Shown: piece by piece, positions 21,893-34,290 of the stretch | How the letters are laid out: the number at the start of each line of letters is the position of its first letter | Numbering within the stretch: the stretch's first letter is position 1 | NCBI GenBank assembly: GCA_007644065.1 | Contig: VJWN01000019.1 | Location: 372,001-436,000 of the forward strand | Length of the DNA stretch: 64,000 nucleotides | Source: Margaritispora aquatica | Taxonomy: Eukaryota; Ascomycota; Leotiomycetes; Helotiales; Discinellaceae | Reading direction: 5' to 3' | The notes under the pieces: generated by a model | Databases searched by the model: none | What the model saw: the letters and a program-made list of their open reading frames with translations, nothing else | What the model was told of the DNA's origin: nothing | Position numbers and translations under genes: made by a program

Positions 21893-24800
21893 ATGCAATC
21901 ATTTGAGAACAGCACAACTTCACCCACGAAGCGCCTGGGTCTTTCTTTGAATATTGATACTGGATACAAAGGGAAGGCGAAGGAGATTTCGCCGCCACAA
22001 ACTCCCAAGATGGAATCATACCGTGGAAGCAGAGCTAATGTTGCAGCTGCAAATCGGGCGCTTAAAGTACGAACAGGTCCACGAGAAACGTTTTTGGACG
22101 ATATAACACCAATTGGCCCCTCAAATAGACAGACTGAGCCCGAGAGAGGGGGAAGGAATCGAGATTCACACGACCTTTCGCTATCTCCTCGACAAGTTAC
22201 GCGCGACTCGCTAGTTGATCATATGCTGCTCTCCTTCGATCAATTCTCGTTTGGAAATGAACTGGAGAGCTTTGGCCGACAGCCTACAGTCGACGAGGAG
22301 AGACTATATTCAACATTTGTGGAAGAGGAAACATATCAGCCAACTTCCAATTTCCCAGCTAGAAATGGTAGGGGGATTGGGCACACATATTCTTACAGCT
22401 CTGATTATGACATACCCGACGACTCGAGTCGATATTCTGGAGGGCAACTATCGCGAGGTCGACGAAGTAACAGTAGCTCAAATTTCCAGACAAGTTTGGG
22501 AAGGATTAATAGCAAACGAGACAATTCTGCATTTGCAAGAGGCCAGACCCCGCAAGTTCCTACACAAGGAATTCATGCACGGAGCGGCAAGGGAAGCAAG
22601 GGAAGCAGCACAAACAGCTTTGATCTTGGGTATGCTCAGGTCACAAGCAGCCAAAGATGGGTACATGGCTTAGCTGGCAGATCTTCCAGCTTTGATTATG
22701 GAAGCGACCGTCTTGCGATGAATACACAACCACTACCCCCAATGGCCCGCCAGGTTGAGACCAGCATTCCTGCTTTCAATCAATATGACTACGATGCTGC
22801 GCCAACTCCAACAATTCCAGGAGGACCTAGAAGAGTGCGACCACCTTCCCCGATTGTCATCCCTCAGGCAGAGCCGACACCCATCGAACCTCCATTACCC
22901 AAACTAGAACGAAAGAGGAGTACAAGGTCATCAAAGAGTGGTTACAAAGGGAAGCTCTCGCAAAACGGCAGATATGACTATGGCCTCAACGATCACAATC
23001 GCGAGTTGCCTCCAATGCCAGCATTCATGAAAGAACCAGCGCCAGCACCATCGGTAGGATATGGAAAGACGAAGGATGCTATTCAATCATCACCAGGACA
23101 ACCTCAGCCAGCAAAGGAAAAGCAAGGTTTCTTTAGGAGAGTTTTTGGAGGCTCGAGGAACAACCCTGTAAACCTACCTGAGCCTCCTCCATCACACGGA
23201 TCTGCAACTTCTGCTGAAACGACAGACAGCAAGCGACAGCACATTGGCACACAAATCAAACCACACCCTCTTCCACCCCGAGAACCGCCACCAGCTCCCA
23301 AGGAACACGCCCACGTATTGTCTAAAAAGCCATCATCATTCTTCCGACGGCGCAAGAAGTCGGTATCTGAATCTGAGCCTATACCAGTACCTATGGTTGC
23401 ACCTGTACACATACAAGCGGAACTAGGAGGTGCAGACCTACCTCTTCCAAGTCCTGTCAGCAGCCTCCGCAAGGTTATGAATCCATATTTGAGGACACCT
23501 GCAAGAACCCCGGTTGATTTGTTTTCCACAACCAGCATAGATCAGCAACTGAACGAGCAACCTGAACCCATCAATCGTACTGTGAGAGGATTTTCGCCAG
23601 ACTATGAGCCTGATCCCAGTGCTACAATAAGAACAGTTAATGATCACGAGCAAATACCGATGGAGAAGAGTCCATCTTCATACACGACAGCACGTAATCT
23701 ATCACCATCGGCAGGACTCTTTCGTCCCAGGTCTGCTGGGCCGCACTCACCTGGAGCCGATGCTACATTTCTCCAAGATAGTAGTGACAATGATCGAGAG
23801 ACCTCAAGTGACGACAGGTCAGATGTCCCATCTAGTCGGAAAAGACACGATGATGAATCAACTCCTCGTGCCACCTCTAGATCCGAACTAAGAGAAGGCG
23901 CAACAAGTCTAAAGTACGAACAGTCGCTGGGAAATCCATCTTCATCTTCCATGAAGGCCAAACTAGAGGTAGCAAGAAGCTCTCCGTCCAATCCAACACG
24001 GAGTCCAAGCGCATCCAACCTTAGCATCAAGAAATCCATACTGTCGTCTCCTAACAGCGAGGATTGGGTTATGTTTACCCCATCAAAACAAGAGACTGTG
24101 TCTAGACCAGAGGATAGGGTGTGGCTAGAGCCCTCTTCCTCGGACGAAGATTTAGCAGGTTCGAATCTCCCTATACCTGCAAGATCCACTTTAGGAACTA
24201 GATCTGTGTCGACCGATACGCTATACCTGTCTGCCACTAGTCTCCCGATTGTGCAAGTAGAGGGTGAAGAGGATACTCCAAAACCGGCTGAGAAGCGCCT
24301 TCTGACCGCTAACGAAGCTCTTAAATCACTCGATGATATGGCTGGAGGCGGCGGTTTTGTCCTTCCGACAAAGAATGATCGGATGAGAGCTCAGAAAATA
24401 TATGATGGCAATGAGGATCTCATTCAAAAGGACAAGGCCGCTGCATGGATAGGAGAAGAGAGCCCAGCTCGCTTACGAATTTTGACTGCTTATATGGAGC
24501 TGTACGACTTCACTAACTTGAACATACTGGCTGCATTACGTACAATGTGCAATCGCTTGGTCTTGAAGGCTGAGAGCCAGCAAGTTGACCGAATACTGGT
24601 TGCGTTTTCTAAACGCTGGTGTCAATGCAATCTTAACCATGGATTTAAGGCTATCGGTAAGCTACATTTTGAAGGAAAGATACTCTTCGCTGACACTATT
24701 TTAGATGTGATTCATACCATCTGTTACTCTATTCTGCTTCTCAACACTGATCTTCACATGGCTGACATCGAGCAAAAAATGACTCGAAGTCAATTTGTCA

Positions 24801-26721
24801 AAAACACCATGCCTACTATACGAAAAAGCGTTGCCGAGTCGGTCCCCGATGCTTTTGATGCAGCAAGACCAACCATATTACCTGGCAAAAGCTCCACATT
24901 CGAACTCGAATCTGCCACTCAGACTAACAATACTGCTCTGAAGCCACAGAGAGCATCCATAGAGATAGAGCGACCATCTTGGCGTTCATCTTTCAAGCCA
25001 CCTCCGCGAACAGATGTCGACGGCGTTCAACTAACGCCATTAGATTATGATACTCCATCTGACGATTGTGGCCCCTTGGTTAAAGCACCGTTCAATGGCT
25101 CCCTTCGAACCTGGGAGGTGCAAGTGGAAATTGTGCTTAAAGATTTTTATAATTCCATTCGCGCTGAAAGGCTTCCGTTGTTTGGTGCCGTTCCAGATAA
25201 GGCACAGCTTCAGCTCCCACCGTCAAACAATCTCTCTGTTTTCTCTACTGGCATGTTACGACGCACACCTAGCGTTCTGAGCAAAGCACCATCTGAGGCT
25301 ACAAGCTACACTAGAGGTAGAACTGCAGACACCATTCGTACGGGGAATGGCAAGTGGGCGAACAAAAACCGTTCACGGCCTCGCTTATACCCTGGATCAG
25401 GGATGGGCTCAAGTCGCACTAGTCTAGACGATCAATCATCGATGTGGAGCCCATCTGTCTCTTCTAGCACGTGGAGCAAATATTCTCTCGGAAAGACTCA
25501 TACTTCCATGTCTGTTGATTCTCTCGGATCATCGTGGCCTCAGGGTGATTATCAGCAATCTATTGGATTTGCTAATGCTTTAAGCCAAGCCATTATCCGC
25601 GAGGAAACTATCGGCAGCCCTGGTAGTCCTACGAGTGAGCGAGAGGAGCCTCGAGTTTCGCCACTCTTAGAAGACGAGTCGTTGGAGCTAGCGGGTGCTC
25701 CTTGGGCCAAGGAAGGTATTGTCAAGCACAAACATCATCTTGAGGCTCTAGATAAGAAGGCCAAGGACCGGAACTGGGCTGAAGTGTTCGCTGTTGTAGA
25801 GAAAGGTTACATGAGTCTCTTCTCGTTCTCTTCCAAAAGCATGCGCAATAAATCTAAAGGCAAGGTTACTGGTGGTGTTGTTGGAGGTGGTAACTGGCAA
25901 GACAATGCTGAGAGCTTGGGATCATTTTTACTCCGCCAGACCATCGCAAGTGCTCTGCCCTCGCCGGGTTACTCGAAAGCACGTCCTCATGTTTGGGCTC
26001 TCTCCCTTCCAACTGGGGCTGTTCATTTGTTCCAGGTTGGAACCCCCGAGATTGTAAAAGAGTTCGTTTCTGCTGCCAATTACTGGAGCGCGCGTCTTTC
26101 GAACCATCCTTTGGTTGGCGGTATCAGCAACATCGAATATGGCTGGTCAGAGACTATCGTCAACAATGCTTTGGTGGCCGCGATAAACGATTCTACGAGA
26201 CCCTCAACAGGAGGACGACGGCCTAGCTTACAAAGTTCGCTTCGCTCAAGTCTTGATCAAACATACCCCGGTGGATTAGTAAGACCCAGGCTGCCAGGTG
26301 ATCGAATTGCAATTTCCGATTGGTCTCCACCAACTCAAAGCATGCGTGCCAGTAATCTGATGGAGACAGATCAGCTCAGGAGTCTAACTGACTATGTTAC
26401 TGGCATTGAGGACGAATTACAGCAGCACAATCAATTGCGAAGTCCAATGCTTCTTGCAGTAAGCATCTCTCACGACTTTCATGTTTCCCAGCTAATAGGT
26501 ATCAGTTCACTCCAAGACATATGAATGCCCAGAAGGCTATGGCAAATTGGGAGAAGAAGTCTTCTTACTTACTCCGTGAGATCATCAAGTTTAGGACTTA
26601 CATCGACTCCCTTCAGGCTGCAGAAGTCAGCAAGGTGAAGATCTACGCCGATCGCGAGGCCTACAAGAAGCAAGGGCAAGAGAGCGATGACGAAGCGGAC
26701 ACCACAATAACACAAGAGTAA
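21893..26721 (+). CDS. Sec7-PH domain Arf guanine-nucleotide exchange factor
   Basis: Two exons, 21893-26458 and 26506-26721, give 1593 residues. The 47-base intron closes in frame and joins MLLA to FTPRHMNAQKAM. The first about 800 residues are Ser/Pro-rich and disordered. A Sec7 domain follows (about 830-1000), with the catalytic Glu finger in KAESQQVDR (Glu at about 894) and the YSILLLNTDLHMADIE helix. A PH domain (about 1268-1415) starts at APWAKEGIVKHKHHLE and includes NWAEVFAVVEKGYMSLF. A coiled C-terminal helix (WEKKSSYLLREIIKFRTYI) ends the protein. The Sec7-PH-coil order is that of the EFA6/PSD exchange factors and yeast Yel1, which load GTP on Arf6/Arf3 at the plasma membrane for actin and endocytic polarity. 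The first ATG of the frame (21893) was used. Confidence 0.9.
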
Positions 26722-29700
26722 CCTGACTATGTGTTGCATCCTTTTTTTTTTTTTCCAGCTGCATCTTTCGATCGAGCATGGCACTACTTTAGTGTCTAAT
26801 TAATTCTCCATCTGATCTCCTTCCACCTTCAACATTCAACAAATGCCTTTTTGGTCGCATATCGGGGGGCGTTCATCGTGGCATTGTATATAGCCTCACT
26901 TGATGCATGAGTGATGAGCTGCGTTTGGCTATTAGCAATGGATACGGCGTTGGGTTATTGCATGTTTTTGTTTGTTGGAGATACTTGTATACCCCTGGCT
27001 GGTGGCCGAGCGCTTTTGTTTACTTTTCATGGAAGAGAGTGATCTGTTGATGGATGGCAAGAGATGAAGAGATGACGTTTGGGGGATTTTTTAGGATTGC
27101 CTTGCTGGCGGGGTTGGGGTTTCTTCGGGGGTGGTGATTGTGGTGGTGATGAGAAAGCGAGAGGGAAGGGGGATTATGAACATATGAGTTATGAGGATTG
27201 TTAGAAAGAAATGTTTGTTTGTATTCATGGGCGGTTAGTCGTGGTCGTACGATGTTGATGGGTTGACGAAATGGATATGGTTTCGGACCTGTAATACTAG
27301 TATGAAGTGGAGGAGAGGACAGTGCAATGTATTGATTTGCTATGAAGATGGATGGATTGATCATTGTGCGGTGTATACAGAGAATTATAATATCTGATTG
27401 ATCCTGGCGAGTCTGCGATTGTCTATGAAGTTTATACTGTGACTCGATTACGTAGCTTACTGAACGACCTACCAACAGTATCAAGACGACTAGCTCAGGG
27501 AGCTTCTTAGGTAGGTATGCAGACAATTGTGATTGGACTCATTTGAGAGAACGACACGCACTTCTTGACAAGGGCCACAAAGGTGAACTGGAAGCACTGC
27601 AGGTCATTACATCGAACCAAACCGATCCGATCTTGGGGGAGGAGTACTTTGTATTCGCCTTTTTCAGATATCCTCGACCTACGAATGGTTTCTCCCGAGA
27701 GAATCCGAAGGCATCTAATTGGCTATATACGTAGGTATCCTTGGGGAACAGCTATGTGGGTTGCGGCCGTTTGAAAACGGTCAGTATGAGCAGGAGGAGG
27801 AGGGGAGGGGAGGAGGGCAAGACGGAATAAAAGCAGATCTGTCATAGCCCATAGATCACGGGCCATAGGCATAGCATATTTTTGGTACGAAGGTTCAATC
27901 GAGCAAGCAGTCGGTCACTTTTCACTATTGTTAGAAATAAGAGGCTGATAGTGAGTCAGTGATAGATGTGAGGTGATGAGGTGAGACAGTGATGTTTCCC
28001 TCTGAGATGAGATTGATTTGAGTTTTTCTTTTGATTGACGGGATTGGGATTGGGATTAGAATCGGGATTCACATCATCGTATAAAAAGATAACTTGGGGC
28101 AATGCTTCGCATTAAGGTATGTACTTGTATGAATCGTGGTGAAGGGCGGGGAGCTATTTTAGATAAGCGAGAGGATCGTGGTGGTGGCGCCGGGTGTTCG
28201 TGGAATGAGACAAATTTAACAAAGAGATGAGATGAGGCTCAAAGAGGGAATAAAGAGTGCGAGCAGTGCGAGTTCGGAGATTAATGCCCTAGCGGTTTTT
28301 CTTTGACGTAAATGAATGAAGTGGGATGCTGTTGTGGATGAGGAATGCATGGATAGCATTGACGTGGTATGGGATGATGTATGTTTACGTTGGAGCTTCG
28401 CCTTTGTATTCTAAGGTTTGCAGGCATGAAAATGGATATCGTGAGAATGAGAATGGGAATGAGAATGAGGCTCAATACGTAGATAGATCAAAGAATATAA
28501 AGCCACCATCGCTTGTCGTAGGCGGTAGGGCTGGGAGACTTATGTAAGATTACTAAAAGTGTAGACTTTTGAGGCCACTTGTGGTGATTAGGTCATCGTA
28601 GAGGTCACACTTGAGCCACATTCTTTACTCATGCTTCGCCGGTACTGTCGTAAATGTGACTCGGGTTAGTAGGAACAGAAACATGAGGATGGATGTCTTA
28701 AACTCATTTCATCGTGGCTTCAAGATATCGATCTCTGTCTTGGGAGTCTAGAGCTAAATATAGCCGGAAAGCTACTCGAGTACGGGAGTACCTACTTCGG
28801 AAACCCGTGATCTAAGCTTGTATTGTCTTGTTGTGGATATATCTCCAGCTTTTCCGTCTGGAGATTCATGCAGGGGCATTAATTGTTAGGAGGATTTGAT
28901 AACTGAAAACAGAAAATAAAGACGTTTCGAAAGCCCCTGGAGAAGATCAGGAGGAGTTCATCCTTTCCTTCCCCTTGGACGGAAGAAGGAAAGCTAGAAA
29001 CCTAAAATAATAGCAAAAAGGATCCACTCTCAGAAGAAGCTTCGTAGATCATTCTCTTTGGCGTTCTAGCCTGAAAGCTGATTTGAGCTAAGCCGCTGCG
29101 GTCTGGCTGGCAGGCGAATGAGACGGAGGCAAAGGCCATGCCTGTGACAGTTGGAGTACGAAATAGGTACCTTCTAGTGTTTCCATATTCCGTCTCCAGG
29201 TTTCGAAAGTTGCACCTCGGCTGCAGGGGGGGTTTGACTCGTAAATCCAATATCAATAGTCAAGTAAACAATAATAAAGTAAACACCAAGGAATAAAGAA
29301 ACGAAATAAAGAAAACCACAATAACAATGCAACCAATTCCATTCCAATTCATCCATTTCGCCGTTTAACCACCGAGGCCGCGTTTGGGAAAGCAAAGTAC
29401 CCAGAAAACTATTCATCTCTTTCATGCTGGTGGATGATGATGCTGGCGGATCAGAAGTGCAAGGGCACTTGAGAGGGTTCGGCTAAACGAGTTTCTTCGT
29501 TTGTTCTGGTTCGTGATGCACAGCCCCCGACCCATCCATTAATCCATCACCCTTGAGAAAGGATGGTGATCCTTCGCCTGCGAATGTTTCTCATAGCCCC
29601 AGAAAAAAGACCACTTCCATCCTCTCACCTCACCGCACCGCATCGCATCACATCAAATCGCACTCTCGCCTCACCTTACTCAGGACTGGAGTGGACTGGG

Positions 29701-30291
29701 TACGAATGATTACAGTAACCTGCTCGCAATGAGGCGAATGATTGATTGCCTGAGTCCGAGTCTAACTAAGTCTGAGTCCGAGTCTGGGTATACTAGATAA
29801 TCCGTGGGCGAAGTCTCCCCTCAGTCCATTCTCTGCCCTTTGCTCTCTGTGACACCCCTGACCTGACTAACCGCAACTATGCAACTCTGCAACTCTGCAA
29901 GAAAGAAGAGTGGCTTTGTGTATTGGTTTCATTTGCCAAGTGGCGGCCGATCTGGGACAAAAGGAGGAGCAAAGCAAAGCACAGCACAGCAAAGCACAGA
30001 GCGTGGCATGGGCATGGGGGAGAAGGAAAGTTACAAGCTTAGCTTCCCGTAGTGGCGGGCGTGGGTTTAGACTTGTTTTTAGGTTACATCGAATGGTCCT
30101 GAGGTCATAAACACTTGCTTCCCTTCCCCTCGAACATATCTTTCTCATATCTATGCGGCTCAATAGCTTTGTTTCTCTCTTCTCTCTAACTCTCACGATA
30201 ATCTGACAAGACACCACCGACACGTGCAATAATACCGCTAGCGATTGAGGAGGAATACATTTGGGAATATCACAACACCACTACATACAAC
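26722..30291. other. Long gene-free stretch, 3.6 kb
   Basis: Low-complexity sequence with purine-rich and GAGAATGAGAATGG-type repeats near 28440-28475 and a poly-T run at 26741-26754 near the Sec7 3' end. A 168-residue frame at 27020-27526 (minus) is Pro/His/Asn-rich and looks spurious. Part of the region is probably promoter and leader of the gene at 30292. Confidence 0.5.
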
Positions 30292-31308
30292 ATGTCGAAT
30301 TGGGAGCGAAACCAGCAGCAGCGTTCAGCTCGGACGGGTTCACGCTTCCAGCCAGGCATTATGGTGAACATGGAATTTGGGGTCTCATTCTCAACCAACG
30401 GTCGCCCCCACACAGCAAACATCAACTATGCGTCACGGAGCATGCAAGACAAGCTCGCACGACAACACCGGCAAGAGGAGGATTTCTTCCTCCAACCCAG
30501 GCCATACGGACAGTTACAACCACAGGCCGAAGACTACAATAGGAACGTTGGCCCACATCCCGCACCGCTCATGCCAAACAATTACAACTATAACGCCAAT
30601 TCACACGCAGCGAACCAGAATCGGCTACGGCAGCAGCATAGGTCACAGAGGTTGGGAGTCAGGACGAGGGAACAACATGAGCGAGGAAGCTCGGCACCAC
30701 CATCGTTCATGGAACGAACGGACAGACTCCAGCCTATAAGTCCAGTGAGTCCTATAGGCACGATTGCACCGCTCCAGCACACAAGCAGCATGCCCCTCTC
30801 GGCGATTGAGCGACCACTCCCCGCTCTCCCATCAACTTTCCGCCTCGGCGAAGACGGCCTCCCATGGTCCACAGAACCATGGTATCAGCCAACTAACACT
30901 CACTCACACTCGCATTCGCACTCCACGTCGTCAGAGGAAGAAGCAATCTACGTCGCACCCACCATGGTCGGACTCGAGCAGGACAGCCGAAGCCGCAGTG
31001 TCCGGCGCGGCGAGGATCCCCAGCGTGTCCGCGAGCTAGAGACGTTGCACCAGGCTATGATGACAGTCGACAGTCTCGCTCACGAAGGATGGGATCCATG
31101 GATGTACGAGAGTGTAGGAGATTTCCCTAGGGGGCCGAGAGGATTGGGTTGGGCTGTGAGCACGACGGACTCAACGCCAGCGAATATTCAAGTCATCTCG
31201 CCGTTGTCGCCGGGCCCGCCGCCGTATGTCGTTAGTCAGTATGAGCAGTATGAGCAGCAAATGGGGAGGTACTCGTATGGGTACGCGAGGCCTAGGAGCT
31301 CGGGGTGA
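30292..31308 (+). CDS. Disordered protein of unknown function
   Basis: One exon, 338 residues. I do not recognise a family. The N-terminus is Gln/Arg-rich (MSNWERNQQQRSARTGSRF). The middle is Asn/His/Pro-rich with a His-Ser run (HSHSHSHS) before an acidic SSEEEA. A more ordered segment near residues 240-285 (RVRELETLHQAMMTVDSLAHEG, cut here to its core LETLHQAMMTVDSL) is predicted to be a helix by eye. The end is Pro/Tyr/Gly-rich. Third-position G/C bias and lack of stops over 1 kb support coding. There is no signal peptide or membrane helix, so it is probably a nuclear or cytosolic adaptor. Confidence 0.65.
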   Translation: MSNWERNQQQRSARTGSRFQPGIMVNMEFGVSFSTNGRPHTANINYASRSMQDKLARQHRQEEDFFLQPRPYGQLQPQAEDYNRNVGPHPAPLMPNNYNYNANSHAANQNRLRQQHRSQRLGVRTREQHERGSSAPPSFMERTDRLQPISPVSPIGTIAPLQHTSSMPLSAIERPLPALPSTFRLGEDGLPWSTEPWYQPTNTHSHSHSHSTSSEEEAIYVAPTMVGLEQDSRSRSVRRGEDPQRVRELETLHQAMMTVDSLAHEGWDPWMYESVGDFPRGPRGLGWAVSTTDSTPANIQVISPLSPGPPPYVVSQYEQYEQQMGRYSYGYARPRSSG

Positions 31309-32256
31309 GCGTAATACGAGGAGGTAGATGATTAGAGGTGTCAATGTCACGACAAGGATTGCGGCGATTGGGACGAGTTGGATTGCGAGGAATGGATTGT
31401 TCATGAGGGTTTGGAAGGGCATGGGATTTGGACTGGATGGAAAAGTGAGACTATTCACACCTCACTGCCTCGATCCTCAATCCGCAGTACCGAGACTCAA
31501 CAATCACCATCCTAAATCCTACAGCCATCGCATCCGGAAGGTCAAAACCACCAATTCCACCTCCGAAACATTTCTTGGACTCGCCAACCTATCAGCGAAA
31601 TACCGAAAACCGGTGTCTAGCTCCTATGCACACCAACCAAAAAAAAAATAAGATCAGCATGACTGCTCGGACGCGAGACGGCGATCTGTTCATCACCTCA
31701 GCTCAGCATTCGGCACACCCCATCCACACATGCACGCCTCAGGATCATCGCCAAGAGATGATCCCGTGCCCCGTGTGTGTGTCATTTGCAAACCAATGCA
31801 AAAGTTCAAACACCCAAGATAAAGTGGGTAAAAGGTCAAACCTTAATGGCACAGAAGTGCGTGATGGCGCTGTTTGGGCTGGCCTGGGATGGGCTGGCGC
31901 GGAGGCGGGCTCCGTCTAAGCTTTTCTGACAGCAGGAAGTGGTGCCGGCCTAAAACAAAACCTCCATCTATTAATAGATATAATACAATACCGTCTCAAA
32001 GTTCAGACCATCCACGTGAATTCCTATCTCATGAATGAAACATGAAAAAAAAAGTAAATTCGTGACTTTTTGTGATGGGATGATAGCTCGTTTCTCAGTT
32101 GAATGTTCATGGTTGTGAAGGGGTGATTAATTGGAAATGGGGTTTCATTTCTCGCTCGCCTATTTGCAACGCCAACTCCAATTCTGCACGAAAAGACATG
32201 GTTCGTGAATCCTTCAACCCATCACCTATCAGGGCAGCATAAAGCGCTAAGGTAAG
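31309..32256. other. Intergenic between the 30292 gene and the transposon
   Basis: Pro/Ser/Thr-like frames without family features. Nothing supported. Confidence 0.5.
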
Positions 32257-32258
32257 TA

Positions 32259-32350
32259 ATCGTTCGGCTACGCACTCCCCCAATTCCTCAGTGCTTACGT
32301 AATTAGGTGAGGGTCAGCGATACGTCGATTACTAGCAATACGTCGATTTT
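32259..32350 (+). repeat. Left terminal inverted repeat of the transposon
   Basis: About 92 bases. It pairs with 34197-34288 on the other strand with three transition mismatches. Confidence 0.9.
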
Positions 32351-32928
32351 ATATTATAATTAAAAGATCGAAAACTAGATCGAAGTGAACATTAACTAAC
32401 AATATCAAAAAACGCGTTTTATAAAGAGTAAAAGGTATAGGAATACCTACAGTTACTTCGAGATAATCTAAATATAAAAGTAGCTAAAGCTACGCGTCGT
32501 ACCCGTACGATTTATAATCGAGTTAGACGTCGTATACGCGGGGTTCTAGTATCGAACACAAAAGGGAGAAACAATAAAAAGCTTTCTTCGGTCGAAAGCT
32601 CTACTCTAAAGGAATATCTACTATTCTACTATTATATCGGTAGGCTAGCTAGGATTCGTAAGGTTCTATAATCTACAAATTCCTTTCTACGTTTCGGTAG
32701 TACGGTCGATAAAAAAGGTAACGATATTACGGTTACTCGACAATAAGTAGAACGATAGCTAAAGTAAGAAAAGGACTTTATTAGTACCTTAAAATCGAAG
32801 CCTATATCGTATCTACGAAAGTTAGTACATTCTCGAGCTAATATTACTACGTATTTCGAGGAATTTAAAAGATGTAGAGAGAAATAAGGAATTCTTAACG
32901 ACGATATCTATAACTTCGACGAAACTAG

Positions 32929-33400
32929 CTACTAGATCGGTATTTCTACTAGAGGTCGGGTTATTATTCCTATAGATATTAAACACGCTTTTATTAATAA
33001 TCCTAATAATCGCGAATTAATAACTTCTATAGAATACTTTAGTACGAATAGATATTATCTACCTTTAATACTAATCTTTAAAGGCGTATTTCATCTACGT
33101 AAATACTTCGAAAACGATATCGATAACGATACTTTATTTGTACGATCTATAACTAGCTTTACGAATAACAAACTTACTATAGCCTAGCTCCGTTACTTCG
33201 AAAAATTCACATCTACAAAAACAAAAGGCGTATATCGAATACTAATTTTCGATAGCTATAGTTCTTACGTCACTTAAGACTTTCTCGACTTCTATTAGGT
33301 TTATAAGATACGTCCGTTCTAGTTACTAATACACTCTATATATCTTACCTAGCCTATAGATATCGGCGCTTTCTAGAAGTTTAAATCCGAATTTAAAAAG
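32929..33400 (+). pseudogene. Broken DDE transposase core (Fot1/pogo)
   Basis: Translated pieces around the catalytic region are recognisable despite stops: a block with NFDET, a block with SYVT and DFLDFY, and DIGAFXKFKSEFKKD (X marks a stop). These correspond to the DDE_1 endonuclease of Fot1-like elements. Sense codons for Gln and Trp appear changed to stops, as expected from RIP. Confidence 0.8.
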
Positions 33401-34196
33401 GATCTTAAAAAGTATACGTTTTTAAATAGGAATATAATATCTAAGGCCGATTTCTTCGCTATATTTTAAGGCTTTAGCGATAGAACCTTTACGCCTAAGA
33501 TCTATAAATCTATATTCCGGAAAATAGGTCTAATTCCTTACAATCCTTCTATAGTTCTCGATAAAATAAAGGTCTATAGTAGCGTTAATTAAATAGATTA
33601 GTAATAGTAGATTTCAAATCCTATACTAGGAATAATATTATAAAACTAATATCGACATAAGCTTTTTTCTTCGCTAGTATTCGTAACACTACCTCTACTA
33701 CTATAGTCTAAATTTAAGACACTAATTACCTTTACATAGAGGAAACGAGGACTAGACTATATAGACAATCGTATTAAAAACGGTCCTTAGCCTCTTACTC
33801 CTACGGTTAAGCGTATCCGGGTTAAGGTCGAAAAGTTTACTTTAGATAGTCTTTACAAAGGTGAACTTTTTTAAAAGTATTTGATAGCAGTTTTAGGCTA
33901 CCAAGGTACTCTTAAGGAGCGCAATACTAGTCAGAATACAGTTATCCAAAAATATAGCGAGATATATAGAAATATAGTATATAGATAGATCGAATAGCTT
34001 AATAATAATAAAAAGAAAGTTAAAAATCTTATCGAAGAACAATAAAAAAAAAAGTAGGCCTAGGTTTTAAAGGAAACCGAAAAGCAGGCTCAAAAGCATA
34101 CTAAACAGCTAGTAGTTAAAGCCCTAGATTAAAAAATTTAATTATATTACGATTTATTATTATATTTTTTCTTAATATAATTTTTCGTCGATTTTC

Positions 34197-34288
34197 AAAA
34201 TCGACGTATTACTAGTAATCGACGCATCGCTGACCCTCACCTAATTACGTAAGCACTGAGGAATTAGGGGAGTGCGTAGCCGAACGAT
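34197..34288 (-). repeat. Right terminal inverted repeat of the transposon
   Basis: Inverted copy of 32259-32350. It ends at CCGAACGAT directly before the TA duplication. Confidence 0.9.
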
Positions 34289-34290
34289 TA

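Larger units (their letters stand above)
32259..34288. mobile_element. Fot1/pogo-type (Tc1-mariner superfamily) DNA transposon, RIP-inactivated
   Basis: A 2030-base element with about 92-base terminal inverted repeats starting ATCGTTCGGCTACGCACTCC. The two ends differ at three positions, all transitions. It is flanked by a TA target duplication (32257-32258 and 34289-34290). Inside, the plus strand still reads as a DDE transposase of the CENP-B/pogo type: NFDETS near 32935 (first catalytic Asp block) and FDSYSSYVT followed by DFLDFY near 33250-33290 (second Asp block). Many in-frame stops, nearly all from C-to-T or G-to-A changes, interrupt it. The base composition is very TpA-rich while CpG is kept. 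No functional protein can be made. Confidence 0.92.

Noticed and set aside
22215..22673. Frame inside the Sec7 gene in another phase
   Set aside because: Shadow of the long coding frame; composition mirrors the Ser/Arg-rich leader.
27020..27526. 168-residue frame on the minus strand
   Set aside because: Pro/His/Asn-rich, lies in low-complexity sequence 3' of the Sec7 gene, and shows no family feature or splice context.
28281..28475. Hydrophobic minus-strand frame (LILIPILILTISIFM)
   Set aside because: Produced by a GAGAATGAGAATGG simple repeat, not a gene.
31171..31458. Minus-strand frame with a hydrophobic stretch (QLVPIAAILVVTLTPLIIYL)
   Set aside because: Overlaps the end of the 30292 gene antisense and starts without an ATG in the full frame. 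It could be a tiny membrane protein, but the support is too weak.
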